The position numbers and the translations under genes are program-made. Under the pieces are notes generated by a model, which worked only from the letters and a program-made list of their open reading frames with translations, did no database searches and was not told the origin of the DNA. 64,000 nt of DNA from Pseudomonadota bacterium (GTDB taxonomy: Bacteria > Pseudomonadota > Gammaproteobacteria > Burkholderiales > Burkholderiaceae_B), in assembly GCA_023423975.1 (NCBI GenBank), contig JAFAEO010000001.1, forward strand, positions 1-64,000, written 5' to 3'. Of this stretch, positions 8,769 to 17,816 are shown piece by piece. The first letter of the stretch is position 1. The number at the start of each line of letters is the position of its first letter.

Positions 8769-9491
8769 TCAAAACACATGCACCAACACCGGCAGCATCG
8801 CGTCCTTGTGCAAAAAATTCAACAGAATAAAAAACGGCCCGGCCAGCAGGAAACACAACGCTTCACGCACGGTACGCCCCAGCGCCTTCATGGAAATTTC
8901 CAGATGCGCCGGGTTGTTCCAATGACGCAGCGTAATACCCAGGCGCGGCACATGCTGTTTGTAATAGCTGTAAGGTTCGCCAAAAATCATTTCCAGTGTG
9001 CCTTCTTCCTGGGCAATCACCCAGTTAAACACTAGATAGATCAGGCCCCCGCTGATCAGGCCGGTAAGCAACGAGCCCGATAGCATGCCCATGCCGGTCA
9101 CGCCCATGATTGAAAAAAGATACAGCGGGTTGCGTGTGACCGAATACGGGCCATGCGTCATCAACTCGGTATTCTTGCGGCCATTCAGATAAAGCGAGGA
9201 CCAGATGCGGCCCAGTGCTCCGCACAGGATCAGCACCAGGCCGGTTGCCTGGATAAGATCATGCATGAGCGTGACATTGCGCCAGGCCGACTCGGTAAAC
9301 AAGGACAGGGCAACAATCACAAGCGCAGCGGCAACCAGCAGCACACGCCGCAGGCGCTGCACGCGGCCAAGGCGTTTAAGCCGGGCATAGACCGCTGAAT
9401 CGGGCTCTGCTGGTTTGGCGCGCGGCCCATGAACGGGCGCAGCGCTGGCACCAGCGGCGATCGTACTATCTGTAAACTCACTCAGGGACAT
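8769..9491 (-). CDS. isoprenylcysteine carboxyl methyltransferase-like membrane protein
   Basis: 240 residues. A polar N-terminal 45 residues is followed by about five membrane helices. The PEMT/ICMT-family methyltransferase signature is visible: GPYSVTRNPLYL (about 133-144) and, near the C-terminus, EEGTLEMIFGEPYSYYKQHVPR (split, about 180-201), which together bind S-adenosylmethionine. Bacterial members methylate unknown lipids or small molecules. It has its own promoter region, because the ffh terminator lies directly upstream. Confidence 0.78.
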   Translation of the reverse strand: MSLSEFTDSTIAAGASAAPVHGPRAKPAEPDSAVYARLKRLGRVQRLRRVLLVAAALVIVALSLFTESAWRNVTLMHDLIQATGLVLILCGALGRIWSSLYLNGRKNTELMTHGPYSVTRNPLYLFSIMGVTGMGMLSGSLLTGLISGGLIYLVFNWVIAQEEGTLEMIFGEPYSYYKQHVPRLGITLRHWNNPAHLEISMKALGRTVREALCFLLAGPFFILLNFLHKDAMLPVLVHVF

Positions 9492-9502
9492 AATGGGTAC
9501 TC

Positions 9503-9540
9503 AAAAAAAAATGCATCGCGCAAAACCTGCGCGTATGCAT
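9503..9540 (-). terminator. rho-independent terminator of ffh
   Basis: Read on the minus strand: a stem made of ATGCATACGCGCA and TGCGCGATGCAT with a short loop and one bulged base, followed by nine T. It lies about 110 bases after the ffh stop and only 11 bases before the next gene starts, so that gene must be transcribed from a promoter overlapping this site or tolerate read-through. Confidence 0.88.
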
Positions 9541-9651
9541 CTTTATACCCAGTCGCTTATCAAATTATTGTTGAATAATCTGCAGCATATATTGCATGGC
9601 AATTCAAACCCGTTGCGCACTATTTATTTGCACAACCTTGATCAAGCCATC

Positions 9652-11076
9652 TTATTTTTTGAAATTGCCAAACGCGCCCATGCCGCCTTTAAGGCCTTTT
9701 AAGCCGCCCATGGCGCGCATCATCTTGCCCATGCCGCCTTTCTTGAACTGCTTCATCATGCCCTGCATCTGCTCGAATTGCTTAAGCAACTTGTTCACTT
9801 CCTGCACCGGCACGCCTGCGCCGGCGGCAATACGGCGCTTGCGCGTGGCCTTAAGCAACTCAGGCTTGCTGCGCTCTTGCGGCGTCATGGAGTTCAGAAT
9901 ACCTTCGGTGCGACGCAATTGCTTCTCGGCCTGGCCGCCCTGGATCTGGCCTGCGGCCTGGGCAAACTGGGCAGGCAGTTTTTCCATGAGCGAACTCATA
10001 TCGCCCATTTTTTTCACCTGCTGCAACTGCTCACGAAAATCATTCAGGTCAAAGCGATCGCCCGTCTTGATCTTGGACGCCAGCTTTTGCGCTTCGGCAA
10101 TATCAATATTGCGCTGCGCCTGTTCCACCAGCGATACGATATCGCCCATGCCCAGCACGCGTTGCGCCATCCGCTCCGGGTGGAATACTTCCAGGCCGTC
10201 CAGTTTTTCGGACATCCCGATAAATTTCAACGGCTTGCCCGTCACATGACGCACCGACAGCGCCGCGCCCCCGCGTGCATCGCCGTCCAGCTTGGTCAGC
10301 ACCACGCCGGTCAGAGGCAAGGCCTCGCCGAAGGCCTTGGCCACGTTGACCGCATCCTGGCCCTGCATGGCATCAACCACGAACAGCGTTTCAATTGGTT
10401 TGATCAGCCCGTGCAACATGCTGATTTCCTGCATCATGGCCTCGTCCACACCCAGACGACCCGCGGTATCGACAATTAGCACTTCATAATGATGCTTGCG
10501 CGCGTAATCGACCGCAGCCAGCGCAATATCGCGCGGCTTCTGGTCGGCAGCAGAGGGAAAGAAATCAGCCCCCACCTGGCCGGCCACCGTGCGCAACTGT
10601 TCAATCGCCGCAGGGCGATAAACGTCCACACTGACAACCAATACTTTCTTTTTCGGGACCTTGCGACCATTCTGGATCAGCTCGCCGGTCACCAGCAGGC
10701 GCGCCAGTTTACCGGTGGTGGTGGTTTTACCCGCCCCCTGCAGGCCCGCCATCAGAATAATGGCCGGCGGCGTGGTGGTCAGATCCAGCTCCGAGGCCTC
10801 GGCGCCCAGATCGCCGCCCATCACGGCGGTCAGCTCCTTGTGCACCACCCCAACCAGCGCCTGCCCCGGGTTCAGGCTACCTGTAACGTCGGTGCCCAGC
10901 GCCCGTTCCTTCACTTTGGCAACGAACTCGCGCACCACAGGCAAGGATACATCGGCCTCCAGCAGCGCCATGCGCACTTCGCGCAGCATCTCCTGGGTGT
11001 TGGCTTCGGTCAGGCGCGCTTCCCCGCGCAAGGTTTTCATGGCCCGGGATAACCGGTTGGTCAAATTATCAAACAT
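9652..11076 (-). CDS. ffh: signal recognition particle protein Ffh (SRP54)
   Basis: GTPase that binds 4.5S RNA and signal sequences of nascent membrane proteins and delivers them to FtsY. 474 residues with the N domain (1-85), the G domain with GLQGAGKTTTTGKLA (P-loop, about 110-124), DTAGRLGVDE (about 190), TKLDGDARGG (about 248), and a methionine-rich M domain from about 325. The tail is GGMGKMMRAMGGLKG-like and rich in Gly, Met and Lys. The length is slightly above the usual 450. It is divergent from ypjD, as in related Alcaligenaceae. Confidence 0.97.
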   Translation of the reverse strand: MFDNLTNRLSRAMKTLRGEARLTEANTQEMLREVRMALLEADVSLPVVREFVAKVKERALGTDVTGSLNPGQALVGVVHKELTAVMGGDLGAEASELDLTTTPPAIILMAGLQGAGKTTTTGKLARLLVTGELIQNGRKVPKKKVLVVSVDVYRPAAIEQLRTVAGQVGADFFPSAADQKPRDIALAAVDYARKHHYEVLIVDTAGRLGVDEAMMQEISMLHGLIKPIETLFVVDAMQGQDAVNVAKAFGEALPLTGVVLTKLDGDARGGAALSVRHVTGKPLKFIGMSEKLDGLEVFHPERMAQRVLGMGDIVSLVEQAQRNIDIAEAQKLASKIKTGDRFDLNDFREQLQQVKKMGDMSSLMEKLPAQFAQAAGQIQGGQAEKQLRRTEGILNSMTPQERSKPELLKATRKRRIAAGAGVPVQEVNKLLKQFEQMQGMMKQFKKGGMGKMMRAMGGLKGLKGGMGAFGNFKK

Positions 11077-11193
11077 GGAATTTCACTGAAGTAAATGGGG
11101 GAATGGGCAAAACGGCTATACTATATGCCTGCAGGCCGGATCGCGCTATGCAGATCCGCTGATTGCTTATCCGGAAACACTCGTCATTATTTT

Positions 11194-12045
11194 ATGTCTT
11201 ACGACATTGTATTTCACTCTCTGGCCACCGTGGCCTATCTGCTGCTCAGTTTACTAATTTGGCGGCCTCTGCTCGGCTCAAACGGACCCACACTTGCTGC
11301 CGGAACTTCCCGTTGGCTGCTGGCTGCCGTGCTTATTGTGCATGGTGTGGCCGTGCATATGGCCATGCTGCACGAAAGCTCGCTGCGCCTGTCCTGGTCG
11401 GTGGGCTTATCGCTTACCATCTGGCTGGGCATGATCGTGTTCTGGCTGGAAAACCTCATCAGCGACATTGACGGCCTGAAACTGCTGCTATTGCCCATTG
11501 CAGGGGTCATTTGCCTGCTGGCGGCCCTGTTTCCGGGTCACGACAGCCTGGTCATCCCGGTTGCCGACCCCTATTTCCAGGTGCACCTGCTGATTTCCAT
11601 CGGCGCCTACAGCCTGATCGCCATTGCCGCCATTCAGGCGTTTCTGATGACCTCGCTGGACCGTTACCTGCACCAGCCGGTGCAAGCCCGCGCCGAACGC
11701 TCAATCTTTGCCCGCGCGCTGGAAGAGCAACCGCCGCTGCTGGTTCAGGAAAAAATCCTGTTTCGCCTGATCTGGATTGGCTTTGTCCTGCTGACCCTGT
11801 CCATAATCACAGGGGTAGCCGTTTCCATGAGACTGACTGGCGTACTGCTGCCGTTTGACCACAAAACCGTGTTCACCATGATGTCATGGGTGGTTTTCGG
11901 GTTGCTGCTACTGGGGCGTGCCCTGCGTGGCTGGCGCGGCCGCTTTGCCCTGCGCTGGACCCTGGTGGGCTTTGCCCTGCTCATGATTGCCTACACCGGT
12001 ACCCGCTTTATATTTGACGTTATGCTGCACAAAGGAGGTGCCTGA
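11194..12045 (+). CDS. ypjD: CcsA/YpjD-type inner-membrane protein
   Basis: 283 residues with eight hydrophobic helices, a member of the cytochrome c assembly (CcsA/ResC-like) family known as YpjD. The usual ffh-proximal position is kept. Start at ATG 11194 (MSYDIVFHS) because an upstream frame to 11095 would overlap the ffh promoter region and does not look like a leader. The family WxW-type heme loop is not clearly conserved, so a role in cytochrome maturation is uncertain. The stop overlaps the start of the next gene (TGATG). Confidence 0.85.
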   Translation: MSYDIVFHSLATVAYLLLSLLIWRPLLGSNGPTLAAGTSRWLLAAVLIVHGVAVHMAMLHESSLRLSWSVGLSLTIWLGMIVFWLENLISDIDGLKLLLLPIAGVICLLAALFPGHDSLVIPVADPYFQVHLLISIGAYSLIAIAAIQAFLMTSLDRYLHQPVQARAERSIFARALEEQPPLLVQEKILFRLIWIGFVLLTLSIITGVAVSMRLTGVLLPFDHKTVFTMMSWVVFGLLLLGRALRGWRGRFALRWTLVGFALLMIAYTGTRFIFDVMLHKGGA

Positions 12046-12305
12046 TGCGCTTTATTATTACGATCGTCCTGCTTTGTGTGCTCTACCTCGTGCTTCGTCA
12101 CTTTCTGCGCAGCTTTATCCGCAAACTGAATGACGGCGCAGCAGCGCAGGCTGCCCGCGCCTCGGGTGCTACGCCGGCCAGCCTTCCTGAAGAAGATATG
12201 GTGCAATGCGCCCATTGTGGTGTGTATCTGCCCGCCTCGGAAGCGATCACGCAACAGGGACGCCAGTGGTGCAGCCAGGACCATGCCAGGCTGGGTGTGA
12301 AATAG
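12045..12305 (+). CDS. PP0621-family small membrane-anchored protein with Cys pairs
   Basis: 86 residues: an N-terminal membrane helix (1-22), a basic linker, then CAHCGVYLPASEAI and CSQDH, two Cys pairs that may bind zinc. This is the conserved PP0621 family found between ypjD and ampD or pilS genes in beta- and gammaproteobacteria. Start and upstream stop share TGATG, so it is translationally coupled to ypjD. Function unknown. Confidence 0.8.
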   Translation: MRFIITIVLLCVLYLVLRHFLRSFIRKLNDGAAAQAARASGATPASLPEEDMVQCAHCGVYLPASEAITQQGRQWCSQDHARLGVK

Positions 12306-12348
12306 CCCGCCCGATATCCGTGAATGGTCCGCCTATGACAGACGAAAT

Positions 12349-12966
12349 ATGACTATGACCGAAGACTTGAAACTGGACCGACGCGGCTGGCTGTGTCCTG
12401 CCCCCGGGGTCCGACATATCCGCTCTCCCAACCAGGACCGCCGCCCCCTGCTGGAAAACATTTCCCTACTGGTGATTCACAATATCAGCCTGCCGCCCAG
12501 CCAATTTGGCGGCCCGCATGTGCAGCAGCTTTTTACCAATACCCTGAACCCACACGAACACCCGTTCTTTGCGGAGATTGCAGACTTGCGCGTCTCGGCG
12601 CACTTCTTTATCAACCGCAACGGGCGCATTATCCAGTTTGTGAGCACCAACCGGCGCGCCTGGCATGCCGGCGTCTCGCGTTTTGACGGGCGCGATCGCT
12701 GCAACGACTTTTCCATCGGCATTGAACTGGAAGGCACAGACTTTACTCCCTTTACCGACGAACAATACCTGCAACTGGCTGCGCTTACCACCGTCTTGCG
12801 CAACCGCTACACGCTTAAAGCCGTGTGCGGCCATGAACACATTGCCCCCAAACGCAAAACCGACCCGGGGCCCTACTTCGACTGGCATTGGTATAAGCGA
12901 CTTACCGGATGGGATTGGCGGCAGATGCCTGAAGGGATTGCCAGCCAGAGACTGGTGCGGGTTTGA
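12349..12966 (+). CDS. ampD: 1,6-anhydro-N-acetylmuramyl-L-alanine amidase AmpD
   Basis: Cytoplasmic zinc amidase of peptidoglycan recycling. It cleaves the lactyl-peptide bond of anhydro-muropeptides and thereby limits AmpC beta-lactamase induction. 205 residues. The zinc ligands are the His of VIHNIS (about 43), the His in KAVCGHEHIAPKRKTDPGP and the Asp of the same segment. The fold marker HFFINRNGRIIQFV (about 85-98) is present. Two in-frame ATGs (12349 and 12355) are possible starts; neither has a strong ribosome site. It follows the PP0621 gene at 43 bases. Confidence 0.95.
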   Translation: MTMTEDLKLDRRGWLCPAPGVRHIRSPNQDRRPLLENISLLVIHNISLPPSQFGGPHVQQLFTNTLNPHEHPFFAEIADLRVSAHFFINRNGRIIQFVSTNRRAWHAGVSRFDGRDRCNDFSIGIELEGTDFTPFTDEQYLQLAALTTVLRNRYTLKAVCGHEHIAPKRKTDPGPYFDWHWYKRLTGWDWRQMPEGIASQRLVRV

Positions 12967-13006
12967 TTCGGCTCCGGTTTGAACGTGACTGCCCGCGATT
13001 GCGGCG

Positions 13007-13438
13007 CTACGGCTTGCTTTTGCGATACGTCCCCTCTGGGCCAACGACATACGCGTCCACTTGCTTTTGCAGCTCGGGACTGTGATACAGGTCCAGACAC
13101 TTCAGATAATCAAACCGAATTCCCTTTACCTCGCTCTCGACCAGCGGATTTGTATAATCTCGGCCCAGGTATTGCTTTACCAGCGCCTCGCGCGGTTCGG
13201 TGCTTTTATCCATATCGAAATACGTCCAGTCACGCAAAGCAGCAACACTGCTACCAAGATCCTGACCGGCTTGCGTTCCCTTGTAGGCCTGGGCCAGACA
13301 CGTTGCGAGCATCATGTCCTTGTAATTTTGCGCATAGCTCCGACCACCGGCTTCGGGGCCGTGATACAAAGTGTCGGCGGCATAGGCCGTGCCTGCCATG
13401 GCGGCAAGCATAGCAATAAAAGGGAGAACACGCGACAT
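13007..13438 (-). CDS. tai4: Tai4-family immunity protein against a type VI secretion amidase
   Basis: 143 residues with a cleavable signal peptide (cut after about residue 20, TAYA|ADT), which places it in the periplasm. The two conserved Cys (ATCLAQAY and YLKCLDLY) and the all-helical size match Tai4, the immunity protein that blocks Tae4. Its start (ATG 13438, or GTG 13441) overlaps the tae4 stop as GTGATG, with GGAG inside the tae4 end. Coupling of immunity to effector is as expected. Identification rests on remembered family features plus the neighbour. Confidence 0.8.
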   Translation of the reverse strand: MSRVLPFIAMLAAMAGTAYAADTLYHGPEAGGRSYAQNYKDMMLATCLAQAYKGTQAGQDLGSSVAALRDWTYFDMDKSTEPREALVKQYLGRDYTNPLVESEVKGIRFDYLKCLDLYHSPELQKQVDAYVVGPEGTYRKSKP

Positions 13439-13938
13439 CACGACAAACTCCAGAAATTGGCTTTTTCGGTCCGATAGGTGGCACCGGGTTCGTTAAAGTA
13501 ACAATGGTCATAACACGCCTGGCCATTCCATAGCGTCGCGTGACCCTGGGCATCGGACCAAGTTGAGACTTCAAAAAGAATAACACCTTTTTTCTGCGCA
13601 AGCGGCCCGCCTCCGGATGGCGGGTATCTTACGACCTCGGGCTCACCCCACTGACGACGTAAAAAAGCGATGAAGTCCCTGACCCTGTAAAAGTATTGCT
13701 TATTATCACCACCAGTCACAGTTTGACCGGCTATCCGGGGAATGCTAAAACCGGACTGGTTGAAGATATAGCTCAGACGAACTGCGCACGTATTGCTCCA
13801 TCGCTGTTTTGGATCGGGATTATTAATGTTTTTAGCCACATTCCCGCCGATGACCTCAGCCACTTTTTTTGCCGAATTGGCTCTACTGTAGATGCGCATG
13901 GACGCGGTCCACGCTAAGAGAAAAGACGGTCTTCCCAC
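13438..13938 (-). CDS. tae4: type VI secretion amidase effector, Tae4 family
   Basis: 166-residue NlpC/P60-like D,L-endopeptidase that cuts gamma-D-glutamyl-mDAP bonds of a rival's peptidoglycan after T6SS injection. The N-terminus GRPSF, then WSNTCAVRLSY with the catalytic Cys51, the G-D-x-x-x-YFYRV block (76-86), KGVILFEV (117-124) and SDAQGHATLW with catalytic His133 are all typical of Tae4. I set the start at GTG 13938 because AAGGGAG precedes it by 6-7 bases and the protein then begins at the family's usual point. No T6SS structural gene or VgrG/Hcp lies in the window. Confidence 0.85.
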   Translation of the reverse strand: MGRPSFLLAWTASMRIYSRANSAKKVAEVIGGNVAKNINNPDPKQRWSNTCAVRLSYIFNQSGFSIPRIAGQTVTGGDNKQYFYRVRDFIAFLRRQWGEPEVVRYPPSGGGPLAQKKGVILFEVSTWSDAQGHATLWNGQACYDHCYFNEPGATYRTEKANFWSLS

Positions 13939-14113
13939 GAAAAACTCCCTTGCTACATAAAAATTTCGTGCAGGGATTTTTAGCATGGGAATTCGGACAT
14001 TTTTATGACAAATCCAGACCCGTTCTTAATGTCGATCGTCACGCATGTATAAACACGCAACGAACATGACGTGCACTACTTGTTTCCAGGGACATGCGGT
14101 TTTTTTTAACACA
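13939..14113. other. spacer upstream of tae4
   Basis: About 175 bases, A+T-rich, no gene seen. It should contain the tae4 promoter. No recognisable operator was found. Confidence 0.3.
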
Positions 14114-14114
14114 A

Positions 14115-14151
14115 AAAAGCAGCGCAGGACTAAAATCCTGACGCTGCTTTT
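14115..14151. terminator. terminator of htpG
   Basis: AAAAGCAGCG + CAGGA, loop CTAAAA, TCCTG, one bulged A, CGCTGCTTTT. On the minus strand the stem is followed by a run of T, as expected for htpG transcripts ending 65 bases after the stop codon. The right arm also ends in TTTT in the plus direction. Confidence 0.88.
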
Positions 14152-14216
14152 GTGTCGTTGCCGACAAACCAGGCGTCACGCCATGGCCACTATCGCAACA
14201 ATGATGCAGTCACAAC

Positions 14217-16130
14217 TTAGCTTTTCAACAACAAACCATTCAGGCGTTTTACATACGCAGCCGGATCGGCAATTTGCGCGCCTTCGGCCAGCATGGCCTG
14301 ATCCAGCAGCACATGCGCCCAATCGTCAAACGAATCGTCTGCGGCGCCCTTGATTTTTTCAATCAAGGCATGCTCGGGGTTGATCTCCAGCACGGGCTTG
14401 ATATCCGGTGTTTCCTGGCCAGCCGCCTTCAACAAGCGCAACAGGTGCGGGCTCACATCGTTCTGGCCAACCACCACGCAGGCAGGAGAATCCACCAGAC
14501 GGTTCGTGACCTTCACTTCCTTCACAGACTCGCCCAAAGACGCTTGCAGGCGCTCCAGCAACGGCTTAAGGGACTCGGCCACTTCTTCCTGATGCTTTTT
14601 CTCTGCTTCGTCTGTGAGCTTGTCCAGGTCCAGGCCGCCCTTGGCCACAGACACAAACGACTTGCCGTCGAACTGACGGAAGTGCGAGAGCATCCATTCG
14701 TCTACACGGTCTGACAGCAGCAGGACCTCAATCCCTTTCTTGCGGAAGATCTCCAGATGCGGGCTGTTCTTGGCAGCAGCAAAGCTGTCAGCGGTGACGT
14801 AATAGATGGCCTCCTGCCCTTCTTTCATGCGGGAGATATAGTCTGCCAACGTCACGTTCTGGATGGCATCATCGTTATGGGTCGAGGCAAAACGCAGCAG
14901 CTTGGCAATGCGTTCCTGGTTGGCGATGTCTTCGCCTGTGCCTTCCTTGATTACCTGACCGAACTCTGTCCAGAAACCTGCATAGTCTTCGGCACGGTTT
15001 TCTGCCAGATCTTCCAGCAGGCTCAGGATACGCTTGGTCGAACCTTCGCGGATTGCCTTCACATCGCGGCTTTCCTGCAGGATTTCACGCGACACGTTCA
15101 GCGGCAAATCGGCAGAATCAATTACCCCGCGCACGAAACGCAGGTAGGATGGCAGCAACTGCTCGGCATCATCCATAATGAAAACACGTTTGACATAAAG
15201 TTTGACGCCACGACGCGCTTCGCGATCGTACATATCAAACGGCGCGTGTTTGGGCAAATATAGCAACTGTGTATATTCGCTGCGACCCTCTACGCGGTTA
15301 TGCGTCCAGGCCAGCGGCTCTTCAAAATCGTGGCTAACGTGCTTGTAGAACTCGGTATATTGCTCGTCTGTAATGTCGTTCTTGGCACGAGTCCACAGCG
15401 CGCTGGCCTGGTTAATGGTTTCCCACTCGTCCTTTTTGACCTGCTCGCCCTTCTCGGAATCGTACTCTTCCTTCTGCATCAGCACAGGCAGGGAAATATG
15501 ATCGGAATAGCGGCGCAGCACTTCGCGCAGCTTCCAGCCGCTTAAGAAATCATCTTCTTCGGCACGCAAATGCAGTGTCACGCTAGTGCCGCGCTCTGTT
15601 TTCTCGGTATCGGCAACAGTAAACTCGCCCTGCCCTTCAGATTCCCAGAACACCGCCTGATCCACCGGCTCACCGGCACGACGGCTAACGACAGTAACCT
15701 TGTCGGCAACAATAAAGGAAGAATAAAAGCCCACGCCGAACTGGCCGATAAGCTGAGCATCTTTTTGCTTGTCGCCCGAGAGCTGGGAGAAAAACTCCTT
15801 GGTGCCGGAACGGGCAATGGTGCCCAAGTTAGCCACTGCCTCGGCCTTGGTCAAACCGATACCGTTATCGGCGATTGTGATGGTGCGCGCATCCTTGTCG
15901 TAGCTGACGCGGATTTCCAGATCTGCGCCGCCTTCGAGTAACTCGGGCTTGTCGATCGCCTCAAACCGCAGCTTATCGCAGGCGTCTGACGCATTGGAGA
16001 CCAGCTCGCGCAGGAAAATTTCCTTATTGCTATACAGGGAATGAATCATCAAATGCAGAAGCTGCTTTACTTCTGTCTGGAAACCCAGCGTTTCCTCTGC
16101 TTTTTTCACGGTAGTATCGGATTGACTCAT
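14217..16130 (-). CDS. htpG: molecular chaperone HtpG (Hsp90)
   Basis: Bacterial Hsp90, an ATP-dependent homodimeric chaperone. 637 residues, the usual length. N-terminal GHKL ATPase motifs are present: FLRELVSNASDACDKLR (about 38-54), DNGIGLTK (about 88-95), GQFGVGFYSSF (about 128-138), and GTSVTLHL (about 180). Middle domain RGVIDSADLPLNVSREILQ (about 330-348, split) is typical. A monocistronic gene with its own terminator, lying just left of the tRNA-Leu that received the island. Confidence 0.97.
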   Translation of the reverse strand: MSQSDTTVKKAEETLGFQTEVKQLLHLMIHSLYSNKEIFLRELVSNASDACDKLRFEAIDKPELLEGGADLEIRVSYDKDARTITIADNGIGLTKAEAVANLGTIARSGTKEFFSQLSGDKQKDAQLIGQFGVGFYSSFIVADKVTVVSRRAGEPVDQAVFWESEGQGEFTVADTEKTERGTSVTLHLRAEEDDFLSGWKLREVLRRYSDHISLPVLMQKEEYDSEKGEQVKKDEWETINQASALWTRAKNDITDEQYTEFYKHVSHDFEEPLAWTHNRVEGRSEYTQLLYLPKHAPFDMYDREARRGVKLYVKRVFIMDDAEQLLPSYLRFVRGVIDSADLPLNVSREILQESRDVKAIREGSTKRILSLLEDLAENRAEDYAGFWTEFGQVIKEGTGEDIANQERIAKLLRFASTHNDDAIQNVTLADYISRMKEGQEAIYYVTADSFAAAKNSPHLEIFRKKGIEVLLLSDRVDEWMLSHFRQFDGKSFVSVAKGGLDLDKLTDEAEKKHQEEVAESLKPLLERLQASLGESVKEVKVTNRLVDSPACVVVGQNDVSPHLLRLLKAAGQETPDIKPVLEINPEHALIEKIKGAADDSFDDWAHVLLDQAMLAEGAQIADPAAYVKRLNGLLLKS

Positions 16131-16327
16131 GGTAACTTTTCGTTAAATTGGATGGGAAATGGTGAAAAATGGGGCAAAACAGCCGGTTTTACGGCAATTT
16201 CGCCCTCGTATCCGATAGTAGTGGGGACGCCGGGAGGGTTTTCAAGGGGAAAAGTGGGAAATTGGCAGGGAAATGATGATTTTTTGTGAGCAGGCACATG
16301 GGAATGGCGCAAGAAAAAGAATATGGG

Positions 16328-16333
16328 TATAAT
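16328..16333 (+). promoter_or_regulatory. probable -10 box of tRNA-Leu
   Basis: A perfect TATAAT 32 bases upstream of the tRNA 5' end, a good distance for a stable-RNA promoter. No clear -35 hexamer is seen at 16-18 bases. Confidence 0.5.
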
Positions 16334-16364
16334 TCCGCTCTTATCTGCAATACCCTCCATACCT

Positions 16365-16449
16365 GCCCGGGTGGTGAAATTGGTAGACGCAGGGGACTCA
16401 AAATCCCCCGCCGCAAGGCGTGCCGGTTCGATTCCGGCCCCGGGCACCA
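16365..16449 (+). tRNA. tRNA-Leu (anticodon CAA)
   Basis: 85-base class II tRNA with encoded CCA. The acceptor stem is GCCCGGG/CCCGGGC; the D-arm contains GGTAGACGC. The anticodon stem-loop is GGGGA-CTCAAAA-TCCCC, so the anticodon is CAA. There is a short variable arm and the T-arm is GGTTCGATTCC. A 15-base stretch of this tRNA (16396-16410, anticodon loop into the stem) recurs at 40124-40138, and an integrase gene follows 144 bases downstream. The tRNA is therefore the attachment site of the island and is kept intact by it. Confidence 0.97.
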
Positions 16450-16535
16450 GCTTAAAATCCCTAGTGTTTATAAGGTTCTAGCGCGATTTATAGCTACTAC
16501 CCCAATACTGGGGGATTTCCCAAAATTGCGAGTTA

Positions 16536-16553
16536 GGTACAGTTTCGGTACAC
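16536..16553 (+). repeat. GGTACAG-type direct repeat, possible integrase arm site (left end)
   Basis: GGTACAG at 16536 and GGTACAC at 16547, 11 bases apart, just before the integrase gene. GGTACAG recurs at the right end of the island (39997-40003) next to a GTAC-rich hairpin. Arm-type integrase sites are inference. Confidence 0.35.
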
Positions 16554-16593
16554 TGGTGAAGCGCCGCGTGCACTTTTTGGAGCTTTCCCTCGT

Positions 16594-17661
16594 ATGGCAA
16601 CCATCGTCAAAACCCCTTCTGGAACCTGGAAAGCCGTCATTCGCAAGACAGGCTGGCCTACTACATCTAAAACATTCAGAACCAAACGAGACGCTGACGA
16701 CTGGTCGCGCCGTACCGAGGATGAAATGGTACGCGGGGTGTTTATCCAGCGGGCACCGGCTGAGCGGATGACACTCGAAGCTGCTCTGAGCAGATATTTA
16801 CGAGAAGTGACACCCACAAAGCGCGAATCAACCCGAATTTCCGAACATAAGAAAGCGCAACCGCTGCTTAGACATCTTGGCAAATACTCTTTGGCCGCCT
16901 TGAATGCGGATATTGTTGCTCAATATCGCGATATGCGGCTGGCTGGTGATCCTGATCAAAACGGCAAACTGGTGCCGCGCAGCAATAACACTGTACGACT
17001 GGAACTGGCTCTGCTAAGCCACATGTTTACCATTGCTATCAAGGAATGGGGTATGGGGTTGCCCTTCAACCCCGTGGCCAATATCCGACGCCCCGCCCCA
17101 GGTGCTGGGCGGAATCGCCGGTTGACGACGGCAGAGAATAAACGACTGCTTGCTGCCGTTGATGCATATTCGAATCCGATGTTCAGCTGGATTGTCCGGA
17201 TTGCCCTGGAAACAGGGATGAGGCTGTCTGAAATTGGTGGCCTGCGGCTTGGTCAGGTTGATTTGCAAAAGCGGATTGTGAAGCTAGATATCACGAAAAA
17301 CTCATCCCCGCGTACTGTGCCGCTGACTAAGGCCGCTACAGCAGCGTTCCAAGCTGCAATTGATAACCCCATTCGGCCACCAGAGACAGATTTGGTATTT
17401 TTTGGTGAGCCTGGTCGTGATGGCGTCCGCCGGACCTATTTATTTGACAAGGCCTGGACTGACGCCAAGAAAACGGCTGGATTGGTTGATTTTCGATTTC
17501 ACGATTTGCGACACGAAGCGGTTAGTCGATTGGTAGAAGCTGGGTTGTCAGATCAGGAAGTCTCAGCGATCAGCGGACATAAGTCCATGCAAATGTTGAA
17601 ACGGTACACGCATCTTAGGGCTGAGGATTTGGTGGGGAAACTGGACAAATTGCACAGATGA
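16594..17661 (+). CDS. int: tyrosine-type site-specific integrase
   Basis: 355-residue phage-type integrase that would excise and insert the island at tRNA-Leu. N-terminal arm-binding domain with TPSGTWKAVIRKTGWPTTSK, a core-binding SAM-like domain (about 60-155), and the catalytic domain. Catalytic residues seen: Arg in TGMRLSEI (about 209), Lys in the beta-hairpin DITKNSSPR, H-x-x-R in FHDLRHE (about 303), His in ISGHKSMQML and the Tyr nucleophile in KRYTHL (about 339). All are present, so it may be active. Located directly after the tRNA, as usual for tRNA-targeting islands. Confidence 0.95.
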   Translation: MATIVKTPSGTWKAVIRKTGWPTTSKTFRTKRDADDWSRRTEDEMVRGVFIQRAPAERMTLEAALSRYLREVTPTKRESTRISEHKKAQPLLRHLGKYSLAALNADIVAQYRDMRLAGDPDQNGKLVPRSNNTVRLELALLSHMFTIAIKEWGMGLPFNPVANIRRPAPGAGRNRRLTTAENKRLLAAVDAYSNPMFSWIVRIALETGMRLSEIGGLRLGQVDLQKRIVKLDITKNSSPRTVPLTKAATAAFQAAIDNPIRPPETDLVFFGEPGRDGVRRTYLFDKAWTDAKKTAGLVDFRFHDLRHEAVSRLVEAGLSDQEVSAISGHKSMQMLKRYTHLRAEDLVGKLDKLHR

Positions 17662-17816
17662 GTGGCCGATAAATTGCCACCCAACATCCTAGCGCTGAAG
17701 TTTGGATGATGTGATGCTTTTTTTTCAGAAATAAACAATATTGATAGAACTGTTGCGTCAAAATAATAAATCACTGCTACATTCCCATCATCAATTGAGT
17801 ACCCAAATATTGATAC

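Noticed and set aside
9778..10479. 233-residue plus-strand frame opposite ffh
   Set aside because: His- and Leu-rich antisense of conserved Ffh; no ribosome site or domain.
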